From DATJHM01 sp963777355 (GTDB lineage: Bacteria; Chloroflexota; Ktedonobacteria; Ktedonobacterales; Ktedonobacteraceae): a DNA stretch of 64,000 bases. Under the pieces are notes generated by a model. It saw only the letters and a list, made by a program, of their open reading frames with translations. It searched no databases and had not been told where the DNA came from. The stretch's first letter is position 1. The number at the start of each line of letters is the position of its first letter. The stretch lies in assembly GCA_963777355.1 (NCBI GenBank), contig CAVZQK010000022.1, forward strand, positions 1 through 64,000, in the 5' to 3' direction. The position numbers and the translations under genes are program-made. This document shows, in pieces, positions 35,938 through 43,453 of the stretch.

Positions 35938-36021
35938 TCAAATCCGTTGTACATTTTTCTGCTGGTCAACGGCGATCCGCTCCTCCGGGCCGCCGTAACG
36001 GTGATATTGAATGCTCTGCAT
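35938..36021 (-). pseudogene. N-terminal remnant of another MDR dehydrogenase
   Basis: A 27-residue frame with a good ribosome site (AAAGGAAA before ATG 36021). It opens MQSIQYHRYGGPEE, exactly like many zinc-type alcohol dehydrogenases, then runs into unrelated residues and stops 15 nt before the intact MDR gene. Likely a truncated gene that now acts as a short leader frame. Confidence 0.5.
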
Positions 36022-36053
36022 AAGGATTTCCTTTCCTGTATTTAATCCGAAGC

Positions 36054-36073
36054 TGGAGTGAGCATTCATTCCA
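36054..36073. promoter_or_regulatory. TetR-type operator, upstream of the oxidoreductase
   Basis: Inverted repeat TGGAGTGA-GCAT-TCATTCCA. It differs by one base per arm set from the site at 36688, and sits just in front of the MDR remnant/oxidoreductase unit. Confidence 0.7.
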
Positions 36074-36103
36074 AATGCCAGACAAAAAAACGAGCGTTTA
36101 AAA

Positions 36104-36670
36104 CTAACGTTTGATGGCATCCCAGCAGGCCGACGTCGCTTGCTCAATAGTGGCCTGATCCAGGTGAATTTGCTGTCTCATGTGTGCTTCGACCAGCGCA
36201 TTCGTCGTCCCCAAGAGCAACACTGACATCACGTCGAGCGGCATCGCTTTGAGCAGGTGCTGCTGTTGGGCGTCGATCATCACTTGATTGAAAGCCACGA
36301 CCAGTGCTGGCACCTTCTCGCTTTTGGCCCGTTCCTGGATAAAAGGAATCTGCGCCAGTTGATTTGTGAGGAGAAATTCGCGCGGATGCTGAATGCTGTG
36401 CCGAACCAGGCTGTTGAGCAAGTATAAAACGCGGTCAATCACTGGCTGCGTTGCGTCATAGCCTTCCAGAACATGCAGGCTCATGTTGGCCTTTATCTCG
36501 CTGAACAGGCAAAACACGAGGTCTTCTTTGCTGGGGAAATAATTATAGATGGTCCCCATCCCAACCTGCGCCCGCTGCGCAATCTGGGACATGGCCACGC
36601 CCTGCAATCCCTGCTCGGAAACAAGATCGCGAGTCGCCAGAATGATCTGGTCACGTTTACTGCTCGTCAT
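36104..36670 (-). CDS. TetR family transcriptional regulator
   Basis: 188 residues. N-terminal helix-turn-helix: ILATRDLVSEQGLQGVAMSQ, IAQRAQVGMGTIYNYFPSKEDL. The C-terminal ligand domain is variable. Two near-identical inverted repeats lie before this gene and before the next one, so it very likely represses itself and the oxidoreductase. Confidence 0.92.
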   Translation of the reverse strand: MTSSKRDQIILATRDLVSEQGLQGVAMSQIAQRAQVGMGTIYNYFPSKEDLVFCLFSEIKANMSLHVLEGYDATQPVIDRVLYLLNSLVRHSIQHPREFLLTNQLAQIPFIQERAKSEKVPALVVAFNQVMIDAQQQHLLKAMPLDVMSVLLLGTTNALVEAHMRQQIHLDQATIEQATSACWDAIKR

Positions 36671-36687
36671 ACAGCCTGCTTTTCATT

Positions 36688-36707
36688 TGGAATGAGCGTT
36701 CATTCCA
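36688..36707. promoter_or_regulatory. TetR-type operator, autoregulatory
   Basis: A perfect 8-bp inverted repeat TGGAATGA-GCGT-TCATTCCA, 18 nt upstream of the tetR start, repeated with one change at 36054. Confidence 0.78.
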
Positions 36708-36721
36708 ATTATATGACACAT

Positions 36722-36883
36722 TCAGTACCATGTCAAGAGTAATCCAGCAAATTCTATCGTCCAAGCAAAGTGGCTGTCTACAAGCAGATCCCACGGGTTG
36801 CGCAACTCAATCGCTTGTGCTATATGCTCCAAGAGCAGGCCAATGCCTGCATCACTGCCACCGACAATGACCAGGTGATTCAT
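36722..36883 (-). pseudogene. Truncated FAD/NAD-dependent oxidoreductase at the end of the ars operon
   Basis: A 53-residue frame with a strong ribosome site (GAGGAG, before ATG 36883), following arsC by 5 nt. It begins MNHLVIVGGSDAGIG, the dinucleotide-binding start of CoA-disulfide-reductase-like flavoproteins often found in arsenic operons. It then diverges and stops. The remaining 400 or so residues are missing, replaced by the tetR region, so a deletion or insertion probably cut the operon here. Confidence 0.6.
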
Positions 36884-36888
36884 GCTTG

Positions 36889-37386
36889 TTACTCCTCAGC
36901 TTTGGCTGCTGCATACAACTGCGCGTAAGATATTGATGGTGTTCGGTCAAGGAACCGGTCAATTTTTGCGGCAATCAGATCGCGGATATGGCGAAAGGCG
37001 ACCAGTCGCTCCTGTTCGGTGCCAGTGACACGGCTGGGATCAGGAAAGCCCCAATGGACCTGGCGGCGAGCGCCCGGAAAGACCGGACAGGTTTCTTGCG
37101 CCTCGTGGCACACCGTCACGACCAGATCCATCGGCGGGGAGCTTGCAAACGCGCGAATGCCCTTGGCGGTCTGGTTGCTGATATCAATGCCCAATTCCTG
37201 CATCACTTTGATCGCCAGCGGATGCACGGTACGTGGCTCAGTTCCTGCGCTCAAGACCTCAAATGTGGGACCACCACGAGCACGCAGAAGCCCCTCGGCC
37301 ATCTGGGAACGTGAGGAATTGTGGGTGCAGAGAAAAAGGACCCGCATCGGCTGCTCTGGCTGTTTTTCTGTTTCGGACATGTTCAT
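36889..37386 (-). CDS. arsC: Arsenate reductase, low-molecular-weight phosphatase type
   Basis: About 165 residues. Active-site P-loop FLCTHNSSRSQMAEG with the CX5R motif, then the Cys-containing VCHEAQETCPVF loop typical of thioredoxin-coupled ArsC, and FPDPS. Reduces arsenate to arsenite. Start is ATG 37386, 8 nt from AAGGAG; ATG 37392 overlaps the aquaporin stop (ATGA). Second arsenate reductase domain of the operon. Confidence 0.9.
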   Translation of the reverse strand: MNMSETEKQPEQPMRVLFLCTHNSSRSQMAEGLLRARGGPTFEVLSAGTEPRTVHPLAIKVMQELGIDISNQTAKGIRAFASSPPMDLVVTVCHEAQETCPVFPGARRQVHWGFPDPSRVTGTEQERLVAFRHIRDLIAAKIDRFLDRTPSISYAQLYAAAKAEE

Positions 37387-37388
37387 GT

Positions 37389-38174
37389 TCATACTCCTTG
37401 ATCGTCTGTCATCTTCTCACCAATCTGGGATGGGGCTTGCTGTTGACTGGCCTGACGCAACCAACGATAGACATAGGCTCCAGCGACAGCTCCAATCATT
37501 GGACCCACGATATAGATCCATTGTGCCGTCCAGGTCCAACTGACGAGGGCGGGTCCCAGCGAACGAGCAGGATTCATGGAAGCCCCACAGATAGGTCCGG
37601 CAAAAAGGGCTTCCAGGCCAACCGTCGCCCCAATAGCGAGGGCCGCAGCCTGACCTACGGCTCGTGTATCCGTTGCCATCGCCATAATAACGATCATCAG
37701 AAAGAAGGTGAGCACGGTTTCTAGTCCCAAGGATTGCCACGCTCCACCACCTCCAGTTGGAAGCGTTGTGCCAAGAGAGGCCACATCCCCAAGCAACAAT
37801 CGTAAACATGTTGCCGCAAGAAGCGCTCCCAGCAATTGCGCGATCCAGTAGCCAATGAGTCGCCGGACAGGGAAGTGACGTGCAAGGACAAAGGCAAGGG
37901 TTACCGCCGGATTAAAATGCGCACCACTGATATGCCCAAAGGTATAGATCATCACAGTGATAATCAGACCAAAAACGAGGCCCACGCCGACATGCGTGAT
38001 CGCTCCATGAGAGAGGGTATCAATCATAATCGCACCACATCCAGCAAAGACAAGGCCAAAGGTGCCCAACGCTTCAGCAGCATAGGCAGCCCATGTTTCT
38101 CTCGCAATGCGCCCAGCCACAGGCCGAGACGCGACCGGTGAGGAGGTTGGTTCAATTACCATATCACGATTCAC
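37389..38174 (-). CDS. Aquaporin/MIP family channel in an arsenic operon
   Basis: 261 residues with six membrane helices and the two pore motifs (GAHFNPAVTLAF and GASMNPARSLG). GTG start at 38174 with GAGGAG upstream. Between two arsenate-reductase genes and without an ArsB or Acr3 pump nearby, it most likely lets arsenite out by diffusion, as AqpS does in Sinorhizobium meliloti. The function is taken from context. Overlaps both neighbours. Confidence 0.88.
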   Translation of the reverse strand: MNRDMVIEPTSSPVASRPVAGRIARETWAAYAAEALGTFGLVFAGCGAIMIDTLSHGAITHVGVGLVFGLIITVMIYTFGHISGAHFNPAVTLAFVLARHFPVRRLIGYWIAQLLGALLAATCLRLLLGDVASLGTTLPTGGGGAWQSLGLETVLTFFLMIVIMAMATDTRAVGQAAALAIGATVGLEALFAGPICGASMNPARSLGPALVSWTWTAQWIYIVGPMIGAVAGAYVYRWLRQASQQQAPSQIGEKMTDDQGV

Positions 38175-38949
38175 AAGAACTCCTCTTTTTTCTTTGTAAA
38201 AGGGTGAATAAGAGACGCAGGCGGGTGGTTAATTGCAAAGAGGTCTGTTCAAAAGCTCGAAGCTGTTCAGTATCTGTTCCCTGTACAGACGCCGGATCGA
38301 GGAAACTCCAATGCACGCGCTCTGGATCGTTAGGAAAGGAAGGGCACACTTCCAGCACGCGATCACAGACAGTCACAATGGCATCGAAGCGTTGTCCTTG
38401 GAAGAGCTCAACGTGTTTGGGAACCGCACGACTCATATCGATACCCCGTTCCTCCATGACACGGCGAGCCAGGGGATGAATTTCTGGTGCAGGGGAACTT
38501 CCAGCGCTGAACACATCAACCGTTCCATGACTCACCTGGCGCAACAGTGCTTCCGCCATTTGTGAGCGTGCGCTGTTCTCTGTACAGAGAAACAGGACAC
38601 GCAGTGGGGGCTGTCCTTCCAGCAAAGTGTTTTGGCGGTCTGATACTGGTGGTGCTATCACCGCTGGATGGAGCATCTCTCCAGCAGAGAGATACAGGTG
38701 CTGAAAGTGCTCAAGTTCGAGACTGTAGAAAATGGAACGTTCATCAGCACTACTTCGACGTTCGGTCACCAACTGGCCCTGACGAAGCTGTTTGAGATGA
38801 TAGGAAACAAGGTTTTGTGGAAGGTGGAGTCTTCCAACAAGATCGTGTACCCGATAGTCACTGTGAGCGAGCAGTTGCAACAGATTCCAACGAACCTCAT
38901 GAGCAAGCAGCTTGAGGACGTGTGGTGGTTGAACAAGGAGATTCTCCAT
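38164..38949 (-). CDS. ArsR-type repressor fused to arsenate reductase
   Basis: 261 residues. 1 to about 100 is an ArsR winged helix (LLAHEVRWNLLQLLAHSDYR, LPQNLVSYHLKQLR); no obvious Cys pair for arsenite binding is seen in the recognition helix. From about 115 a low-molecular-weight phosphatase/ArsC domain: FLCTENSARSQMAEALL and TVCDRVLEVCPSFP. The reductase domain may supply the metalloid-sensing Cys residues. First gene of the operon arsRC-aqp-arsC-broken flavoprotein. Such fusions are known but uncommon. Confidence 0.88.
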   Translation of the reverse strand: MENLLVQPPHVLKLLAHEVRWNLLQLLAHSDYRVHDLVGRLHLPQNLVSYHLKQLRQGQLVTERRSSADERSIFYSLELEHFQHLYLSAGEMLHPAVIAPPVSDRQNTLLEGQPPLRVLFLCTENSARSQMAEALLRQVSHGTVDVFSAGSSPAPEIHPLARRVMEERGIDMSRAVPKHVELFQGQRFDAIVTVCDRVLEVCPSFPNDPERVHWSFLDPASVQGTDTEQLRAFEQTSLQLTTRLRLLFTLLQRKKRSSCES

Positions 38950-38962
38950 TGATTTCCTCTAA

Positions 38963-38999
38963 TACATCAATTCATTTTGTACCAATCCTGTTTGATGTA
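38963..38999. promoter_or_regulatory. Possible ArsR operator
   Basis: Arms TACATCAA (38963-38970) and TTGATGTA (38992-38999), perfect 8-bp inverted repeat with a 21-nt gap, 14 to 50 nt upstream of the ArsR-ArsC start. ATCAA...TTGAT half-sites are common for ArsR proteins; the wide spacing is unusual. Confidence 0.45.
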
Positions 39000-39354
39000 T
39001 TGTATCAGTTCTCTTTCGCAAAAGCAAGACCACGTCCTTCTTCAGTTGTCACCAGGAGAGAAAGGCAGAGCGCCTTCCCAGTTCCGATTGGAGAAAAGGG
39101 ACTGGAGGCCCGTTCTACCTATCTTTCCCTGTTCGGCTTGTGCTCATTGTAGCTCTCGATATACTCAGCCTTGAGTGAGAAGTTCCGACCCAAGCTCTCT
39201 TGCTGCTGCTCAATCCTCTTACAAGCAAGTAATGGAGCGTTTCCCCATTCAATAAAGATCCACTATTCTCTTCCGTGCCTTTTCTACCCGCTACTCTGCT
39301 CCTGGTGACAACTTATGTACAGATCTACCCCTTGAAGGGAGAGATAGTAGTAGA

Positions 39355-39390
39355 TGAGCCGGAGACGGCCAAGCCGATCTGCCCTGCGCG
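39355..39390 (+). repeat. Dispersed repeat, copy A
   Basis: Shares GGAGACGGCCAAGCCGATCT plus flanking bases with copies at 45445 and 59561, always in the same orientation and always between genes. Confidence 0.8.
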
Positions 39391-39393
39391 TGT

Positions 39394-39541
39394 AAGAACT
39401 ATTTCAAGGTAGGCAATGCTTCGCGGGCAGCAAGCTTGGGAATTCCTGTTGATTTTTGACCAGTTCTAAGAACTATTTCAAGGTAAGCAATGCTTCGCGG
39501 GCAGCAAGAGTCGGAAATTCCTGTTGATTTTTGACCAGTTC
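39394..39541. repeat. Tandem duplication of the oxidoreductase 3' end
   Basis: Two adjacent copies of about 74 bp (39394-39467 and 39468-39541), nearly identical with a few changes and one indel. The right copy is the real end of the gene at 39473; the left one is a fossil. Confidence 0.9.
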
Positions 39542-40708
39542 AACGAGTTTTTTACGGCCCTTTGGGCTACCAATCATTAAGACGCCAGCGAGTTTATTAT
39601 CGCGGAAGAAGAGTTTCCGATAATTCTCGTTGCCCTTCTCGCCAGGCTCACGTAGAGACAGAGGCTCTAACTCAGAATTATTGGATTCGGCGGTCCCAAC
39701 AACAGCGATATTCACATCAAAAAGCGGGCTAGTATAGGTAGGAACGTCTACATATGCAGTATGAGCGCCAGCCATATTAGCGCCAGCAATACGGCCATGT
39801 CCCATAGCATTATCCCATGTTCCCATCGTATGATGCTGATTGATAATAGGATCAAAAAACTCTGCAACATCACCTGCGGCATAGACACCAGAAACATTCG
39901 TCTCAAGATATTCGTTGACCACAATACCGTTCCGAATTTCGACTGAGGAGCCATTGAGAAAGCGCGTATTAAGCGTAATACCCAGGCCAATACCGAGCAT
40001 ATCGGTCTGAATCTCGCGACCTTTCTTCGTTTTCACATAAGCAGGGATGCCATTTTTAGGGACGACCTCCTCGATTTCGTCTCCATGAATGACATTCACA
40101 CCAAACTTGCGGGCAATATTATCGACGACCTCGCCCCCTTCAGGGTCCAGTGCAGTACGCAGCCAATATGGGCCACGCATCAGCCAGGTCGTATCCAATT
40201 TGCGCATAGCGAAACCATCGCACAACTCATAGGAAATAAAGCTCCCCCCATAAGCCAGGGCCGTGCGCGACTCCTGCATTTTAGCAATAATGGCCTTCGT
40301 ATCATCCAGCGTGACGAAGTTATAAATATGGTCAACGCCTTGAGCTCCTGGGACATGCAAAGAATTTGCCCAGCCACCACTTGCCAGTAACAAAGCATCG
40401 TAAGGGAACTGTTCACCCGTACTCGTTACAACCACGCGCTCATCAGTATTGACACTGGTCACGACAGTCTCAGTGACCAGATGAATATTGCGTTGCTCAT
40501 GCCAGGCAAAATCGCGGATCATCACCTTTTGTTCAACGATCACGCCTTGCAAAAAGCGTGGAAGCGAGACGCGATTATACAAGGGATAAGGTTCGTTTGT
40601 GAGCAGATGGATGCTACAATTCGGATCGTTCTTACGCAGCGTTTCTGCGGCAGTTGTGCCCGCCACCCCATTACCGATAATGACATATTTTCTCTCGTGC
40701 GTTGCCAA
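39473..40708 (-). CDS. NAD(P)H/FAD-dependent oxidoreductase, nitrite-reductase/rubredoxin-reductase type
   Basis: 411 residues with an unusual TTG start at 40708, chosen because AAGGAG lies 8 nt upstream and the FAD-binding motif follows at once (YVIIGNGVAGTTAAETL). Other marks: NRVSLPRFL, LLLASGG, and the C-terminal FAD motif VSGVYAAGDVAEFFD. The expected second Rossmann GxGxxG reads ALAYGGSFISYELC, so NAD binding may differ. Resembles the flavoprotein part of NirB and ferredoxin reductases. No partner ferredoxin or siroheme gene is adjacent. Confidence 0.85.
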   Translation of the reverse strand: MATHERKYVIIGNGVAGTTAAETLRKNDPNCSIHLLTNEPYPLYNRVSLPRFLQGVIVEQKVMIRDFAWHEQRNIHLVTETVVTSVNTDERVVVTSTGEQFPYDALLLASGGWANSLHVPGAQGVDHIYNFVTLDDTKAIIAKMQESRTALAYGGSFISYELCDGFAMRKLDTTWLMRGPYWLRTALDPEGGEVVDNIARKFGVNVIHGDEIEEVVPKNGIPAYVKTKKGREIQTDMLGIGLGITLNTRFLNGSSVEIRNGIVVNEYLETNVSGVYAAGDVAEFFDPIINQHHTMGTWDNAMGHGRIAGANMAGAHTAYVDVPTYTSPLFDVNIAVVGTAESNNSELEPLSLREPGEKGNENYRKLFFRDNKLAGVLMIGSPKGRKKLVELVKNQQEFPTLAAREALLTLK

Positions 40709-40951
40709 GCGATTTCTCCTTGTTATGAGGGATCTTTTTCTAAGCAGATGCAAATGCCTCTGATAATTTATGCAAAATCTTAGCATAGTTTCAAGCAGAA
40801 CGCTATAGCGCCACTGGACACAATCCAGATAATCGTATGGATAGTTATAAAAATCGATGAGATGCTCTTACTTGCAGGCGCAAGCGGACTTTGGGTATGA
40901 TGGGAGCATGATGAATGAAGCAGAATTTTATGCCTCGCTGCCAAAAAGCGT

Positions 40952-41383
40952 ATGGGGGCAGGAGCACTTTTTCTTCACCAGGAAGGTTCTCTTTTGCTGG
41001 TGAAACCGACTTATCGGGATTACTGGTTACTGCCAGGGGGAGCGGTTGAAGAGGATGAGTCGCCCTTGCAGGGATGTGTACGCGAGGTGAGCGAAGAGCT
41101 TGGCTTAGAGCTTCCGCTGGGGCGGTTACTCTGTCTTGATTATGTTTCCAGGCAGGGAATTTTAAGCGAAGGCCTGCAATTTATCTTCGCAGGTGGTGTC
41201 CTCTCACAGGAGCAGATTACAGCAATCAGATTGCCACTGGATGAGCTAAGCGAGTTTCGTTTTGTTTCTTTAACCGAGGCCATTAGCCTTGTCAGTCCAC
41301 GGATGAGCAGACGGTTAGCATATTGCATGCAGGCATTAGAAAAGCAGACGACTATCTATCTAGAGGAAGGTGAGCCAATCTAA
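40952..41383 (+). CDS. NUDIX hydrolase (apparent frameshift near the start)
   Basis: 143 residues in this frame, with a full Nudix box GGAVEEDESPLQG then REVSEELGL. Hydrolyses a nucleoside diphosphate linked to another group; substrate unknown. Related proteins begin about 14 residues earlier, and that beginning is present in another frame: ATG 40908 or 40911 (MNEAEFYASLP) after GGGAG. One extra A in the run at 40943-40947 would join them as LPKKRMGAGALF. The real gene is therefore probably 40908-41383. Confidence 0.85.
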   Translation: MGAGALFLHQEGSLLLVKPTYRDYWLLPGGAVEEDESPLQGCVREVSEELGLELPLGRLLCLDYVSRQGILSEGLQFIFAGGVLSQEQITAIRLPLDELSEFRFVSLTEAISLVSPRMSRRLAYCMQALEKQTTIYLEEGEPI

Positions 41384-41413
41384 ATTTTTGCAATCGCCCG
41401 TCTGTCCTTGTGA

Positions 41414-41445
41414 GAGGGAGGATTCATATTCCTCCCTCATTTTTT
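41414..41445 (+). terminator. Intrinsic terminator of the NUDIX gene
   Basis: A perfect 9-bp GC-rich stem (41414-41422 with 41430-41438) followed by six Ts. It overlaps the stop codon of the convergent membrane protein gene. Confidence 0.9.
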
Positions 41446-43314
41446 GACAACCTCCACTTGAGCAGTACGCTTACCTGGCATAGGGCGAAAGATGTCGTAA
41501 CCATCGCGAGTAAAATGCTGATAGTTATGATAGTGTGGATCAGAGGCAACACGGCCAGCGAACAGGTGTGCAGGGAGCGATTGTTGAGGAAAGATATAGC
41601 TGGCATGTGGATCGGATTCAACAATCGCTTGATAGGGGAGATAGCGATCATGACCATCCTCAAGATGGTCCTTTAAAACTTTACAGATGATACGTTCCTG
41701 GCTCTGGAAGATCAGGCGATTACAGGTCCAGTAGTCGGTATAAAGATGGACGATACCTGTGTGTAAAAGATCATTAACCAGAGCATATTGCTGACGATTC
41801 AGAGCACGTGTTGCAGCAACATCGAGATGTTGATCGTTTACCTGAATGGCAAAAACACCAGGGCGTTGTTCAACGCGTGGAGCAGGGGGATAGCCAGTAA
41901 AAACAGCAATCGTGCCGATGAAAAGGACAAGGCCAATGAAAGCTACGATACCCCGGCCTACAATAAGGCTGCCACGCTCTACATTTCGAGCTACGCGGTC
42001 CGGGTGAGAAAGGCGTAGATGCAAGAGAGCAGATTTGAGCAGAGAGGCTCCATGCCAGAGAGGCCAGAGGATAGCAGGAGTGCTAACCAGCAAGCCTATC
42101 AGATAGCGCGAAGTAGCAATAGGAAACAGCGCAGCATCCGGACTTACAACATAGAGCAGGAAGGTGAGCAGGCTAGTGCAAAGCAAAGCCAGACGACAGA
42201 TCTGACGGATCATGTGCTCATGTTGCGCCGGTCCCCACTGCTGAGTGCGAGCAGAACGCCAGAGATACCAGAGAGTAGCAAGACACAGAAGGGCAGCCAG
42301 TAGCCATAAAAGGACAACGCCAGAGGTCCAGCCAGTGTGGACGAGTGTACAATGCAGAGCATGAACGCTACTAAGATCAAAAAGATGAATATCCGAAACA
42401 GCACAGATTGGATTTGCCCCGGTTGCCAGAGGAAGCGCAATCAGGAAAGCCCCCTTCAGTTGCAGCAGGCGTAATACATTTTTTGGTGGCAGTATAAGGC
42501 CAGAAGCGTCATGCACATTAAGCAGAACAGTGATAGTATCTTTTCCCGGAGGAGCATGGAGATTATAGACAATCAGAGGGGCAGCGCCTACAAGCAAACC
42601 GATGAGAAGCAAGAGAGGAGCCCAACTCAAAAGTTCGCGCCAGCAGAAAAGGAGCAAAAGAAGGCCGCTCATAACAACAAAGGGAGCCACAAGGACATGC
42701 GTCCAGAGAGCAAGGCCAGCAACGAATCCCCAGGAAATAAAAGCCAACAGGCGAGGCCAGCGGTTGCGTCTTGTCCCCTCAGCGTTTGCGTTAAGCACTA
42801 ACCAGGTAGAAAGCAACATCAGGAGCGTGCCATAGAGAAGCGTGTCCGGATAGCCACCCAGGGCAACCAGTTCGCGTGAGAGCATTGAATTAGAGCCAAA
42901 GGCCAGCAGAGCCACGGTCACCAGAGCGAACTTTTTTGAATAGAGGAGAGTAGTTAACAGATAGAGAGCGACGAGGAACAATGTATATAAGAAAACGAGA
43001 CCAAGTAAAAGAGTAAAAGTCGAGATACCAAAAAGACGAAACATCACAGCGGCAAGATAGGCCTCAAAAGCGCCCATATAACTTTGGCCATAGAAAAATA
43101 TAGGATGTGCGCCATGAAAGGCAATATGGATACCCATCAGGCCGATAGTCGCCTCATCGCTATCTAGCGGGGGCCAGCCGAGGGCAAGCAAAGCAACCCG
43201 GATCACAACGGCCAGGACAATAATGGCAATAGCCACAATTGCATAGCCATCCAGATGAAATAAGCGTTGCTTTTGCTCATTTTTCTGCACGATATTTATA
43301 TCTACGCTATTCAC
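41437..43314 (-). CDS. GT-C-like membrane glycosyltransferase (paralogue 1)
   Basis: 625 residues, about 11-12 membrane helices. Shortly after the first helix lies the acidic loop GWPPLDSDEATIGLM, placed as in the PMT/ArnT (GT-C) family that uses lipid-linked sugars. FYGQSYMGAFEAYLAA follows. The C-terminal soluble part ends with IYTDYW-like and GYDIFRPMPGKR segments. Close relative of the next gene along its full length. Probably glycosylates a cell-surface polymer, by inference from fold only. Confidence 0.8.
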   Translation of the reverse strand: MNSVDINIVQKNEQKQRLFHLDGYAIVAIAIIVLAVVIRVALLALGWPPLDSDEATIGLMGIHIAFHGAHPIFFYGQSYMGAFEAYLAAVMFRLFGISTFTLLLGLVFLYTLFLVALYLLTTLLYSKKFALVTVALLAFGSNSMLSRELVALGGYPDTLLYGTLLMLLSTWLVLNANAEGTRRNRWPRLLAFISWGFVAGLALWTHVLVAPFVVMSGLLLLLFCWRELLSWAPLLLLIGLLVGAAPLIVYNLHAPPGKDTITVLLNVHDASGLILPPKNVLRLLQLKGAFLIALPLATGANPICAVSDIHLFDLSSVHALHCTLVHTGWTSGVVLLWLLAALLCLATLWYLWRSARTQQWGPAQHEHMIRQICRLALLCTSLLTFLLYVVSPDAALFPIATSRYLIGLLVSTPAILWPLWHGASLLKSALLHLRLSHPDRVARNVERGSLIVGRGIVAFIGLVLFIGTIAVFTGYPPAPRVEQRPGVFAIQVNDQHLDVAATRALNRQQYALVNDLLHTGIVHLYTDYWTCNRLIFQSQERIICKVLKDHLEDGHDRYLPYQAIVESDPHASYIFPQQSLPAHLFAGRVASDPHYHNYQHFTRDGYDIFRPMPGKRTAQVEVVKK

Positions 43315-43453
43315 ACAAACCTCTCGTCACAAGAAAGTATTTAAAGATAGAAATAATTCTCAGAATATAGCTAAGAGAAGCGCAATTTTGCGAACCCTAT
43401 TTTGACCTAAAAGCAGGTCTATTTCTCAAAACGTTTCGTCTCTGCCAATGGTA

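Larger units (their letters stand above)
38950..39472. other. Intergenic region with operator candidate and repeats
   Basis: About 520 bp between the arsenic operon and the FAD oxidoreductase. It holds an inverted repeat near the arsR start, one copy of a dispersed repeat (39355-39390) and a degenerate tandem copy of the oxidoreductase 3' end (39394-39467). No protein is supported. Confidence 0.6.
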
